NCBI GenBank assembly: GCA_029721435.1
Contig: CM056583.1
Span: 92,522,575 to 92,586,574, forward strand
From: Gymnothorax reevesii
Taxonomy: Eukaryota; Chordata; Actinopteri; Anguilliformes; Muraenidae
Length of the DNA stretch: 64,000 bases
Direction: 5' to 3'
Position numbers and translations under genes: made by a program. Under the pieces are notes generated by a model that was given only the letters and a program-made list of their open reading frames with translations, did no database searches and was not told the DNA's origin. Positions 44,840 through 57,204 of the stretch are shown piece after piece (position 1 is the first letter of the stretch; every line of letters begins with the position of its first letter).

Positions 44840-46536
44840 GATGCGCTGCAGGAGCATATCAGCTGAGCGACTGGAAGCCACAGTCTTGTGCCCCGCCAGC
44901 CAGGTAACACACAGATCAAGTGAAATCGTACAGCCCAACCTGTAATCATTTTGCTGTGCAGTAGCATGTCTCATACACAGTGATGGTCCGTTGGCAGAAA
45001 CACAGGGCCAGCAATAACCTCACCTTTCACTTCTTAATGACAGACTCCTCTCGCAGTTTACCTCCCCGATTAGCAACCGTTGCTCAGACTGATTGGAGGA
45101 ACCGACGAGAATCTAACTTGTTTTTGAAAGCCTTGTTATACATTGCAGTACAAAATTATACGGCGTTTAACTTACTTCCGCACACCAATGGCTACGGAAA
45201 AAATATCAATAGCCTACATCTTTATCATTTCCGAATTTGCGTAAATTAATTTGCGACGTTCATTGAGCAATTAGCCATAAGAATACGTTCTATATACTCT
45301 GAATGTGACAGCTAAAGTGCGTTGCTAGGTAAGAAGCACAGCTGAGTGAAGACGAAAATAATTGCGAAAGTATACGTCCGCGAAAGTTTCGGATTTTTTG
45401 CAGATTGTTATCTTTGCGGATTCACATCAATTATATCAACATAGCCAACAGGCAATCGCTTTGTAATTAGCATTTCTCAATCATTACGTGTCACGCATTG
45501 GTGGTAGCTATTCTGTTAATTAACTGCTTGATTGTTAATCAATCAAACCTGATCGCAAACAGTTTAAGAGAAATTATCCGGGAAAGGGTGATGTTACTGA
45601 AGGTCTTCCTGGCATCTGACGGTACGCCACTGCTCATACAGCACCAAACAACTGAGCATTTTTTAGCCGACTGGTCACCGGATTAGATAGTTTAATGCTA
45701 TATCCAAAATCAATGATAGATAACGTGAGGACGACCACCACAAACAATGTCGGTCGACTTTGCAAATCTATCTTGTTAAGCTGAACGTTTTCTTTTGTGT
45801 AGGTTTGGTTAGGCAACATAAATGAACACAGAAAGAAGAATCAGGCAGTTCTCCATTGCCTGAGAAAAATATCCCCATAAAGGCTACCCAAGTGCCTTCT
45901 TGTAATGAATGACAGTAGTCATGAATTGCATTGAACATGTGCATGTAATGTTTATTTTATTTTTTTAATCTCACACAATAATATGTTCCACAGTGCCCTC
46001 CCCCTCCCCCCTAAGCACTTGCCCCCCATAATGTCTGTGCACGCGACTGGTTGCTCCCTACTGCAGAGCAAGTGCGCAGGCGTTGCAAATTCAGGCACTT
46101 GAAAAGACACCTCAATACGTGGCCTTAGTTTGGGTCCTCATACTTTGGTCGGGAAACACGGAATTGTAAGACAAACACAGAAGACGCGGAACTGAAAGCA
46201 GACAACAAATTACACGGATGGTATGGGTAACTGAAACTCAACGATAAGTGAAATAAAACGTGCATCTAACTAGTGAATCAGTGTGTGTTGTGTTTACCGC
46301 TGTATACGATGTATATGTGTGTCAATGAAACCATCATGTATATTTGAGTTAGTTAATGTGTGCACCCACTAACCAAGACAAATATGTTACTGCTAAAGAA
46401 AAGGGAAACAAAACTCCACTCTTGGACACAGACACTTATGCTACACCCGTGATGTATGTATGCGTGTATGAAAGTGCTGCCAGTAGTTTATTAGTGTAAA
46501 TGCTAACGGACGTTAGCGACCAAACCCGCGGTCACA

Positions 46537-46585
46537 CTCTGCTATCCCTGCATTTACTCTGCACAACAGCAATTTTAAAATAACT
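46537..46585 (+). repeat. Minisatellite, about 47-bp unit, right part
   Basis: CTCTGCTATCCCTGCATTTA then CTCTGCACAACAGCAATTTT closes the array begun at 34960. Confidence 0.8.
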
Positions 46586-47182
46586 TTGCTAATGGGGATT
46601 GTACATTGGATGGTCCCATCACACACACATCGTCCATTAACCCTTCGATCCCCATTTGCTCTTCGGGAAAGTGACGTGAAATCATTATTGCGAACACGGA
46701 TATGCGAAAGAAATATTTTATACAAAAATGTTTGAATGTATCAAGTAAATTACATCTCACGACATTTTGTAATTTTCAGATGAAGGCTTGTTAAAATTGC
46801 GTACTTTTTACTTTATCTACAACAGCAGTTTACTTCTTACATGTTTACCATTGAAACTAATTGGTAAACCACTCAAATTTTTTGAGATCACATACTTTAT
46901 AGGTACATATAACAAACTATAGCAAAAAGTAAAAACAACTCCAAGTGTCATGGAATGTGAACTTGTACTTGATGCATTCAAATATGCTCTTTCATTTGAA
47001 GAGGAGGTATTACGTTACTTTAATTTTGTTTATCCAAGGGGGGGGGGGGGGATCTCAATAGTGGTACTATGTAGCTGCTAGAAAATGTACCAATAAAAGG
47101 TTTAATTAGGGAGGGGTACTGACATGCGTCTTTCATAATACGATCCAGGCCAGGAATCCAGTGCAGGGGCAGATTCCAATCC
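46586..47182. other. No recognised gene; G-run at 47038-47051
   Basis: AT-rich sequence with 14 consecutive G at 47038-47051. No gene recognised. Confidence 0.5.
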
Positions 47183-48219
47183 TGTTGGGTTTTACGAAAT
47201 TAACCAATCGCGAAAACCCAGTAGAATGCAAAAGGAGGCTTTATTTCTGAAGAGGGGAACCCCCCAACAGAGCTGGCAACAGTACAATATCCGCAATCCA
47301 AAAATCAGAGTCCAATGGGTGAAATCCAGAGTCATACACAGGGCACCAATCACAAAACCGTTGTCAGACAAAAAGAGGTTGAAAACAAGAATTCAGCAAA
47401 AGTACGGGGAATAGGCAAAACTCAGTGTCTAGGGCACTCAAGATAAATCACAATGAAAAAGGCGAAAACAAGCGTAGCACAGGAGGCAAGGGAGAACGAT
47501 CTGACAAGAAAGTGAACCAAACAGACATCTTATATACACATCCGGGAGAACACATGATCAGGGAACACATGTGCAATCAATGGTAACAATAATCAGGAGT
47601 GACACATTAGGAATAAACTAATTACATGAATTTGGCTGTAGCTAAAACACAGACAGGGATCACAACACAAACCTATGAACAGAACAGCTCCGGTCAAGGA
47701 GTACTAAAAGTGCATAGTTTAGAGAAAGGAAAGCACAAAGTATTTGTGGAGACCCACAGAAAATCGCAGCAGAGATAATTAGGGAAAGGCAAGGAGGCGA
47801 AGACTAGAATAGGGTGACTGCTGAGAGATCATTAGTCAATTAGTAAGTGCAGCTATACAATCCCGAGTGCTCGTTAGTAAGTTAGTCAAAATATACAGGG
47901 TTAGTGTTGGTTAGTAATTAGCAAAAACAATAAACTGTTAGTATGTGTTAGTAAGTTAGTAAAGAGAGAGGAAGGAAGAACACGAGATAATGAAAGAAGA
48001 TTGAAACCCAGAAACCAATAAATCACCTGAATGAGTGGCACGCAAGACAAGGGACTGTGAGCAAAGATACACACATGACAAGACAGGGGAGACAAAGTGC
48101 AAAGCATGGAAACATGGGAAATGAACATGACAATGAAAACAACACATGGCATGGAGACTAAGAAACTAAAACATGAAAAATAATAAAACATGAATCTAAT
48201 TACCAATACACAATACACA
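47183..48219 (-). mobile_element. Solo LTR, relative of family B
   Basis: On the minus strand it begins TGTGTATTGTGTATTGG and ends AAAACCCAACA, flanked by ATCC (47179-47182, 48220-48223), a 4-bp duplication. It has a TATA box, GTATATAAGATG (complement of about 47527-47538), and AATAAA (complement of 47240-47245) in the correct order. The stretch 47816-47990 holds repeated ACTAAC motifs and aligns with 37486-37650 of LTR B. Confidence 0.8.
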
Positions 48220-48223
48220 ATCC

Positions 48224-48889
48224 TGGAATGGTCAGACATAAGCAATGGTCAAGAATGCGCCGGTCAGTCAAAACTTGGCACTAGGCCAGGCACAGAACTA
48301 AACATGGGCATGGCAAAAAAACATGGAACTTGGCATGGCAGAAACGGTATCACAACAAATACGGTGGTCGAGTTTGATGGTAATACTGTTGACAATGAGA
48401 CAGAACCCAGAGCGGAACGGCACAGTTCAGTTGAGACGTTAGAGGCGAGGCTGTATGGGTGTAGCCAGTGTTCGGCCAGTGGATTAATGAGACAGCTGCT
48501 GGATGGAGTGCGCCCTGCAACAGAGCTGAACTGTCCTGAGGCACGATGTAACAGGGCCCCAATCCCGATGACCATCGAAGGCTTGGGAGCTGTTCAACCT
48601 GTGTCAAGAACCGTATAACCTGAGGCCTCACCTTACGTCAACTGAAACAGTTCAGCTGGAGGAGAGTAAAGAGACAGCGAAACTGTGAACAGTGAGGTTG
48701 GAAATATTATCTATCTGTTTTGTGGAATTTTCTATCTATCTATTCTCTCTGAAAAGCCATGGATGCAGCAGTTTGTCACAACCCATTAAATCGCATCAAA
48801 TCCAGTTCAGCATAAACAAGAGTTTAATGTTGTTCTTTGGACTTTTTCAGATGAAGCATCATGAGGAAGATTCCTGTGTTTGCCTCAAC
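48224..48889. other. No confident gene
   Basis: A 142-residue plus-strand frame (48190-48618) begins inside the LTR and has no recognised domain. A 103-residue frame opposes it. Neither is called. Confidence 0.4.
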
Positions 48890-51857
48890 AGGCACTACAG
48901 TCACACTCCCCTCGGTGGGGAACAGGGACCTAAGGAGAAGAATCATGTCCCTGTGTTTTCCTCTCTCGGACTGCACAGGCTCTACAGTCACACTCCCCTT
49001 AGTGGGGAACAGGGACCTAAGGAGGAGAATCCTGCCCCTGTGTTTTCCTCTCTCAGACTGCACAGGCTCTACAGTCACACTCCCCTCAGTGGGGAACAGG
49101 GACTTAAAGGCGGATAATCCTGTCCCTGTGTTTTCCTCTCTCGGACTGCACAGGCTCTACAGTCACACTCCCCTTAGTGGGGAACAGGGACCTAAGGAGG
49201 AGAATCCTGCCCCTGTGTTTTCCTCTCTCAGACTGCACAGGCTCTACAGTCACACTCCCCTCGGTGGGGAACAGGGACTTAAAGGCGGATAATCCTGTCC
49301 CTGTGTTTTCCTCTCTCGGACTGCACAGGCTCTACAGTCACACTCCCCTCGGTGGGGAACAGGGACCTAAGGAGGAGAATCCTGTCCCTGTGTTTTCCTC
49401 TCTCGGTCTGCACAGGCTCTACAGTCACACTCCCCTCGGTGGGGAACAGGGACCTAAGGAGGAGAATCCTGTCCCTGTGTTTTCCTCTCTCGGTCTGCAC
49501 AGGCTCTACAGTCACACTCCCCTCGGTGGAGAACAGGGACCTAAGGAGGAGAATCCTGCCCCTGTGTTTTCCTGTCTCAGACTGCACAGGCTCTACAGTC
49601 ACACTCCCCTCGGTGGAGAACAGGGACCTAAGGAGGAGAATCCTGCCCCTGTGTTTTCCTCTCTCAGACTGCACAGGCTCTACAGTCACACTCCCCTCAG
49701 TGGGGAACAGGGACTGAAAGGCGGATAATCCTGTCCCTGTGTTTCCCTCTCTCAGACTGCACAGGCTCTACAGTCACACTCCCCTCCGTGGGGAACAGGG
49801 ACCTAAGGAGGAGAATCCTGCCCCTGTGTTTTCCTCTCTCAGACTGCACAGGCTCTACAGTCACACTCCCCTCCGTGGGGAACAAGGACTTAAGGAGGAG
49901 AATCCTGCCCCTGTGTTTTCCTCTCTCAGACTGCACAGGCTCTACAGTCACACTCCCCTCCGTGGGGAACAAGGACTTAAGGAGGAGAATCCTGCCCCTG
50001 TGTTTTCCTCTCTCAGACTGCACAGGCTCTACAGTCACACTCCCCTCGGTGGGGAACAGGGACCTAAGGAGGAGAATCCTGCCCCTGTGTTTTCCTCTCT
50101 CGGACTGCACAGGCTCTACAGTCACACTCCCCTTAGTGGGGAACAAGGACTTAAGGAGGAGAATCCTGCCCCTGTGTTTTCCTCTCTCAGACTGCACAGG
50201 CTCTACAGTCACACTCCCCTCCGTGGGGAACAAGGACTTAAGGAGGAGAATCCTGCCCCTGTGTTTTCCTCTCTCGGACTGCACAGGCTCTACAGTCACA
50301 CTCCCCTTAGTGGGGAACAGGGACCTAAGGAGGAGAATCCTGCCCCTGTGTTTTCCTCTCTCAGACTGCACAGGCTCTACAGTCACACTCCCCTCAGTGG
50401 GGAACAGGGACTTAAAGGCGGATAATCCTGTCCCTGTGTTTTCCTCTCTCGGACTGCACAGGCTCTACAGTCACACTCCCCTTAGTGGGGAACAGGGACC
50501 TAAGGAGGAGAATCCTGCCCCTGTGTTTTCCTCTCTCAGACTGCACAGGCTCTACAGTCACACTCCCCTCGGTGGGGAACAGGGACTTAAAGGCGGATAA
50601 TCCTGTCCCTGTGTTTTCCTCTCTCGGACTGCACAGGCTCTACAGTCACACTCCCTTCGGTGGGGAACAGGGACCTAAGGAGGAGAATCCTGTCCCTGTG
50701 TTTTCCTCTCTCGGTCTGCACAGGCTCTACAGTCACACTCCCCTCGGTGGGGAACAGGGACCTAAGGAGGAGAATCCTGTCCCTGTGTTTTCCTCTCTCG
50801 GTCTGCACAGGCTCTACAGTCACACTCCCCTCGGTGGAGAACAGGGACCTAAGGAGGAGAATCCTGCCCCTGTGTTTACCTGTCTCAGACTGCACAGGCT
50901 CTACAGTCACACTCCCCTCGGTGGAGAACAGGGACCTAAGGAGGAGAATCCTGCCCCTGTGTTTTCCTCTCTCAGACTGCACAGGCTCTACAGTCACACT
51001 CCCCTCAGTGGGGAACAGGGACTGAAAGGCGGATAATCCTGTCCCTGTGTTTCCCTCTCTCAGACTGCACAGGCTCTACAGTCACACTCCCCTCCGTGGG
51101 GAACAGGGACCTAAGGAGGAGAATCCTGCCCCTGTGTTTTCCTCTCTCAGACTGCACAGGCTCTACAGTCACACTCCCCTCCGTGGGGAACAAGGACTTA
51201 AGGAGGAGAATCCTGCCCCTGTGTTTTCCTCTCTCAGACTGCACAGGCTCTACAGTCACACTCCCCTCCGTGGGGAACAAGGACTTAAGGAGGAGAATCC
51301 TGCCCCTGTGTTTTCCTCTCTCAGACTGCACAGGCTCTACAGTCACACTCCCCTCGGTGGGGAACAGGGACCTAAGGAGGAGAATCCTGCCCCTGTGTTT
51401 TCCTCTCTCGGACTGCACAGGCTCTACAGTCACACTCCCCTTAGTGGGGAACAAGGACTTAAGGAGGAGAATCCTGCCCCTGTGTTTTCCTCTCTCAGAC
51501 TGCACAGGCTCTACAGTCACACTCCCCTCCGTGGGGAACAAGGACTTAAGGAGGAGAATCCTGCCCCTGTGTTTTCCTCTCTCAGACTGCACAGGCTCTA
51601 CAGTCACACTCCCCTCGGTGGGGAACAGGGACCTAAGGAGGAGAATCCTGCCCCTGTGTTTTCCTCTCTCAGACTGCACAGGCTCTACAGTCACACTCCC
51701 CTCCGTGGGGAACAGGGACCTAAGGAGGAGAATCCTGCCCCTGTGTTTTCCTCTCTCAGACTGCACAGGCCCTACAGTCACACTCCCCTCCGTGGGGAAC
51801 AAGGACTTAAGGAGGAGAATCCTGCCCCTGTGTTTTCCTCTCTCAGACTGCACAGGG
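48890..51857 (+). repeat. 87-bp tandem array with 1308-bp higher-order repeat
   Basis: The unit is GACTGCACAGGCTCTACAGT, CACACTCCCCTCGGTGGGGA, ACAGGGACCTAAGGAGGAGA, ATCCTGCCCCTGTG and TTTTCCTCTCTCA. An 88-bp variant has CTTAAAGGCGGATAA. Fifteen units (twelve of 87, three of 88) form a block that repeats at a 1308-bp offset, from about 48980-50265 to 50288-51573. The 87-bp length keeps all frames open, producing apparent proteins of up to 282 residues on both strands; none has a recognised domain. Confidence 0.95.
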
Positions 51858-53400
51858 ACAGTACCTTTGAATGTTCGCTGAAATGACAGTGCTGTGGCAT
51901 CAGTGAGATCATCTTTAAAGCAGGTTTTCTAGTTTTCCTAAGTAACTCCAGAGGCTCATTTTTCACTTTCACATCAGTCCTGCACAATCACGGGACAGGT
52001 GAGGCTTTGAGATTGATGTCAAACCTCTCAGATGATGGATTTTTACAGTGCTGGGCTTTAACCAGACACATAGGTATCCAGAGGTGTAAATTCCTGGTTC
52101 TAAGAGTAATCTTCCTCCGCAGAATTTTGTTCAAACCATTGGGATGTCCTTGTGTGCTAAATTCTTCGCATGGCAGGACTCTTACTTTCTTACCTCCAGA
52201 TTTATTACATCTTAATGGTTCCACTCGAAGAAAACATGGTTTATCTTGCTACCATTTCTGCTGCGATTAACTGAAACTACTTTGGGAACCAAACTGAGTT
52301 GTGCAAATGAATCATGTGAATCAGTAATCAAATGGACTGTGCAAATCACTTATGTCAGACCCCAGCTTTTAGAAGGGTTTCCCGTATGTCGGTGTTTAGT
52401 GGGATCAGCCTTAAAGGCCATGATTTTTTTTCCTGAGTGGCAGCAGTCCACATGTTTTAATTAGCAGCTAGATTCAGGAAACCACAAATAGCTTCAGAAA
52501 CTTTCGTCAAACAAGGTAGGACTCATGGTGTAAATATATCAGAGAGCAAAAATGAATTATCACTGCCTGAAGTGTAACTTTATTTTTTTCCCCATAGGGA
52601 TTGGCATGGTCACATAGGACCAATGATGCTGAAAACCTCATACAATATATCAAAGACTGCCAAAATCCTGAATCACTCAATCTTAAAGTTAATAGAAGTA
52701 AAACTTTCAAGTAAATAGTTACCCTTTTACCTCTGTATGAGAATGGAAATAACCATAGGCATGAATGAATGTTTTCAGCAGTTTGTCCAAACCTCCAAGT
52801 ACAGACATACATCAATTGAAGCCCTGATTACTAAAACCCCACAAGTCACAATTTGATAGTTTTGAGAAAATCAAGGAAAACATTTTAATTCATGAAAAAG
52901 TGTAGACAGTGCTTCAGTATGATATGCAGTGTTAAGGTGATCTACCACTGGAGTCAGAGAACCCTTCTTGATTATATATTCTATTCCTAAAAAGGAATAA
53001 TGGACAAAAAAAAAATTAGGACTTCTGGGGTTTTAAGCACATATGGTTGGACTAGTGGGGTTTTAACCCCGTATTTAGGGTTATTGGCCTTACATTACGT
53101 GACAACCCTGAAACAAAATGTTACCTTTTACTATAAAATAAATAAAAACCCTGCACTGTGACAAAAACTTGCTTATTATTAACACTTTAATTAGTTCATA
53201 AGTGGGTCTAGGGTTTGATATGCGATACCTTTAACTGCCAATAACGCAGAACTTGGAACATGACTTGTGATTTTTTTTGTACCCCAAAGATGGCCCTTGT
53301 CAAATGTGATAAGGCAAGGGTCTTAACTCGATTTCACCAAGAGTGTGACTTATGGGGTTTTAGTAATAGGTGCCTCAATTGAGAATTAGCTCATGCAAAT
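51858..53400. other. No recognised gene
   Basis: AT-rich sequence. A lone diverged copy of the following 39-bp repeat is visible near 52300-52335. Frames are at most 102 residues and unrecognised. Confidence 0.5.
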
Positions 53401-54184
53401 TGGTAAGCAAACTGAGCTGTATGAACGAATCATGTAAATCAGAAAGCCAACTGCGCAGCACGAATGGATGATATGAATCAGTTAGCTGAGCAGCATGAAT
53501 GGATGATATGAATCAGTTAGCTGAGCAGCATGAATGGATGATATGAATCAGTAAGCAAACTGAGTTGCATGAATACATTGTATGAATAAGTAAGCAAACT
53601 GATTAGCATGAATAGAGTTTATGAATCAATTAGCTGAGTAGCATGAATACATGATATCCATCAGTAAGCAAATTGAGTAGCCTTAATAAATTATATGAAT
53701 CAGTAAGCAAACTGAGTAGCATGAATACATGATATGAATCAGTAAGCAAACTGAGTAGCACGAATATATTAGATGAATCAGTGAGCAAATTGAGTAGCAT
53801 GAATAGATTATATGAATCAGTAAGCTGAGCAGCCTGAATAGATGATATGATTCAGAAAGCAAACTCGGCAGCATGAATAGATGATATGAATCAGTAAGCT
53901 GAGCAGCATGAATAGATGATGTGAATCAGTAAGCTGAGCTGCATGAATACATGATATGAATCAGTCAGCAAACTCAGCTGCATGAATAGATGATTTGAAT
54001 CACTAAGCTGAGCAGCATGAATAGATATGAATCAGTAAACTGAGCTGCATGAATAGATTATATGCATCAGTAGGCTGAGCTGCATGAAAACATGATATGA
54101 ATCAGAAAGCAAACTGAACTGCATGACTAGATGATATAAATCAGAGAGCAAACTGAGATGTGTTAATAAATCATGTGAATCAGA
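53401..54184 (+). repeat. Minisatellite, 39-bp unit with 35-bp variant
   Basis: Units read AGCAAACTGAGTAGCATGAA, TAGATGATATGAATCAGTA. A shorter form AGCTGAGCAGCATGAATAGA lacks AAAC. About 21 diverged units. Confidence 0.9.
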
Positions 54185-54827
54185 TGTGACCTGACAGTGA
54201 GGCATTATACTGCTTGAAGTAGCCAATGGAAGATGGGTTAATTGTGGCCAACCAAAGTCTGGTACCAAAGACTATGTCACACTAAAGCCTTTGAGATCAA
54301 ATTTTTCCCACGCTCTGATGTTTGATGTGAACCCTGTCTCTAAATGATCTGCACTGCTGTCACATTGTTGGCTGACTGAACAATTTCATTAATAAGCAGG
54401 TATACAGGTGTCCCTTATAAAGTGTTTTATAAGTGTGCTTTCTGCATCACTTTGAGCAGCTGAATATATTTTTATAAGATGTTTCTTACCCTGACGCAGA
54501 GAGTTACTGGACGAGCAGCGTTTGCAGTGATGAAGCTATCATCTGTTCGCCACTCATGCAGGTGCATTACAGCTTTCACACTGGCTGTGATGTGTTACAT
54601 TCCAGTACATTATTGACCGTAAGCAGATGCTCTTATCCAGAGTGATATACGGCAGAAAGTGCATTAGCAGGAACAGAAACAGTGCAAACCCTGTGGCAGA
54701 AATGACGCACATGCTGTAGATAGACCAAAATGGAACAATAAAAAAATCCATGCAGAGATAGTTTGTTCAAACAAGAACAAATACCATCTATTGAAATTCC
54801 CTAAATCTATGCAGCAGCAATTACAAA
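54185..54827. other. No recognised feature
   Basis: No gene or named repeat recognised. CAGTACATTATTGACCGTAAGC with CTTATCCAGAGTGA near 54605-54645 looks repeat-like. Confidence 0.4.
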
Positions 54828-57204
54828 ATTAAAGCTGCAAGCAGCGATGAACGGGCCCTTGCACCCTTGTGCACATTGGGAGTGGTGGTGAGATTCTGAT
54901 GGGTACAGCTGTGCATTGAAAACAATTGGATAGTGGCAACCTAGTTAAAGAAGATGCGAGGGCTGCTTTGCTGAAATTTTCTAGGGGGCGCTATGGAGCC
55001 ATGTTGCCCCTCCCATGGGCTGCACCCCTATCATATGTAAGTACTCGCCATTCTTGATGTGTGTGTCAATATTCATGAGGTTATGACTTTGTTAAAGACA
55101 TGAAAAAGCCAAGTGTAATTTGATGGCGAGGGATCGATAATCGAGGCCATTGCTCGTAGCTTCCCAGTGTTCATGATGTAGCTTAACCAACTTATTTAGC
55201 ACGTATTAAAGTCAAATAAAGTTGGTGGGGTCAAGTATGTTAGATCAGTACATGGTAGAGTTATAAAAGCTCACTTCCTGTTGCCACCGGGGAGTGCTAT
55301 GACTACTATGAGATATTGTCCTGTAAACTTGTTCAGGAGAGGACTCCTGTCAAACATGTGAAGTTTGGGGCAATTACATATACATTGAGCTTACAGGAAC
55401 CTCCTGTTACATGGTGAATACTGGAAATTCGACACCATGCCACTGCCACGACGTTCAAAGCTGACTGGATCTTTTGATAACTTTTGGTCAGAATCTAGTT
55501 TGGAAGACACACTTGATTTTGAAGTCGATCTGATAAATCCTGTCGAAGGAGTTCGTTAAAATACAAAGTGTGCAAAATGCCAAAAATGGCCACTTAATTC
55601 AAAATGGGCGACTTCCTGTCGAGTTTAGGCTACGGCTCCTAGAGACTTTTTTTGTGCGTCCGGGCATGATACACATATGTACCGATTTTCATGCATGTCA
55701 GTGAAACGTGCCATGGGGACTGCTGTTTAAAGGGAGTGGCCAAGCCATTTGGCCACGCCCAAAGCTGAAAACTATATCACACGTATCATGCTTGACTGTT
55801 ATGAAACGTGAAGTTTCAGGCAGATTCAACCATGTACAGTGAAGTTAAAGCAACTTCCTGTATAATGGCAAGACATTGATGTTCACCGTACCGCTAGGGC
55901 AACACCATTTGAGGATACATCACAATCTTCATAATACAGGATCATCAAGGTCTTGAGGCTATTCTGACCATATTTGATTTGGATCTGCTCAACCTGCTGC
56001 AAGTAGGGCATCAAATTGTAAAAACATTATTTCCTGCTGCCAGTTGGTGGCCCGATGACTACGATTGGATATTGTCATGTAGACGTCTTCAGGGTGGGAC
56101 TCTTATCAAACATTTGAAGCAGACTGGATGATAAACATTGAAGTTACAGCAACTTCCTGTTCCATGGCGAATACTGGAAATTCGACGCCACGCCACCAGC
56201 ACACCATTCATCGATGACTAGATCTTTTGACAGCTTTTGGTCAGAAACTAGTCTGGATGACACACACCAATTTTGAAGTCGATCTGATAAATCCTGTAGG
56301 AGGAGTTCGTTAAAATACAAAGCGTGTCACTCGGTTAAAGCATCACACTGCAAAGCAGAAGTGACTATCACAGCGCAGGTTCAAGCCCCAGTCGTACCAG
56401 CCGGCAGTGGTCGGCAGCTTTTTCAGTCACGCACAACTGACCATTGCGCTACAGGGATGCAAATTGGAAAGGGTCTGCCAGGAAGGGAAATATACAAATA
56501 ATAGCTTTGTTCATTGCTTCAGTGCCTCCTGTTGACCATACGGGCACTCGTCAAGAAGTTTCTAAGCTTGTTCATGTTCAGGTATCACTCCGCGCTCATT
56601 CTGAACTTGCGAGGATTCAACCTATGAGTGTAAAGAGGCATTTTTGATGGGCACGTGCTTCAGAGAAGAGCCGCGAACTGTCTTCACTCTCCTGAGCTGG
56701 CAGCATGAGGTTTCAACGAGCAAGTGTTGTACATAGTAGTTCCCCAATTGAGCATTCCAAATTCAGGTGGGATTGGACATGCCAAATTAAAAAAAAAAAA
56801 AAGAAGCAAAGCGTGCATAATCCCAAAAAAGTCATTTAATTCAAAATGGCCGACTTCCTGTCGGGTTTGGGCTATGGTTCCTAGAGACTTTTCTGTGCGT
56901 CTGGGCATGATAACTGTGTGGCCCCATTTTCTTGCATGTTGGTGAAACGTCCGGTGGGGGCTGCGCACCTTCAATGACCATAATACACGTAAATTTTCAC
57001 CGTGACTGATGCATGTACCAAAATTGGCACTTTTTCAAATCTACTATTGCCCCCAAAAATTCTATTCTTTTGGGAAAAAAATAATACTAATAATAATTCC
57101 TCCAGTTTCAATAGGGTCCTCACACTGTGAGTGCTTGGGCCCTAATTATGCCGTCAGTTTCAATAGGGTCCTCGCACCATGAATGCTCGGGCTATAATTA
57201 TGCC
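54828..57204. repeat. Interspersed GCTGCAAGCAGCG repeat, split by a SINE
   Basis: It starts ATTAAAGCTGCAAGCAGCGA and ends TCAATAGGGTCCTCACACTG with GGGCCCTAATTATG, the two known ends of a repeat widespread in fishes. A second end copy follows at 57146-57204. A block of about 230 bp occurs twice (55370-55610 and 56130-56326), containing GAATACTGGAAATTCGAC and GTCGATCTGATAAATCCTGT. No coding potential; class unknown. Confidence 0.6.
56327..56806 (+). mobile_element. tRNA-headed retroposon (SINE-like)
   Basis: It starts TCACTCGGTTAAAGCATCAC with a box A-like block and has box B GGTTCAAGCCC at about 56378-56388. It ends in AATTAAAAAAAAAAAAAAGAAG. A perfect 9-bp duplication CAAAGCGTG (56318-56326, 56807-56815) proves the insertion. 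The head shows an ACTGCAAAGCAGAAG stretch resembling a Cys-type anticodon arm. At 480 bp it is long for a simple SINE, so the body may be a composite. Confidence 0.75.

Larger units (their letters stand above)
44438..46049. mobile_element. hAT-type element in the G2 LTR
   Basis: The ends CATAGGCGTGCACAGA and the complement of CAGTCGCGTGCACAGA match over the inner 12 bases. The perfect 8-bp duplication GTTGCTCC lies at 44430-44437 and 46050-46057. Inner blocks GCACTTGCC and GGGGGCAAGTGC are also inverted. At 1612 bp it has no recognised transposase, so it is probably non-autonomous. It contains a smaller hairpin at 44722-44839. Confidence 0.85.
40132..46536 (-). mobile_element. Gmr1-like Ty3/Gypsy retrotransposon G2
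   Basis: On the minus strand it begins TGTGACCGCGGG at 46536 and ends GGGGGTTGACA at 40132, flanked by CTCTG on both sides (40127-40131, 46537-46541). Order: 5' LTR (46536-43955, split by a hAT element), primer site, gag, protease, integrase, reverse transcriptase, then a 47-bp remnant of the 3' LTR. Integrase precedes reverse transcriptase, the Gmr1 arrangement. RNase H and most of the 3' LTR are deleted. The polypeptide is broken by several frameshifts and stops. Confidence 0.85.
43955..46536 (-). repeat. 5' LTR of G2, split by a hAT element
   Basis: The two parts are 43955-44437 and 46058-46536, about 963 bp once the hAT element and its extra target copy are removed. It begins TGTGACCGCGG and ends GGGTTGACA on the minus strand. 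The boundaries come from the CTCTG duplication in the surrounding minisatellite and from the 47-bp match at 40132-40178. Confidence 0.75.

Noticed and set aside
51005..51853. 282-residue minus-strand protein with 29-residue repeats, superficially like a zinc-finger array
   Set aside because: The period is 29 residues, not 28, and no paired Cys/His pattern is present. It is the 87-bp tandem array.
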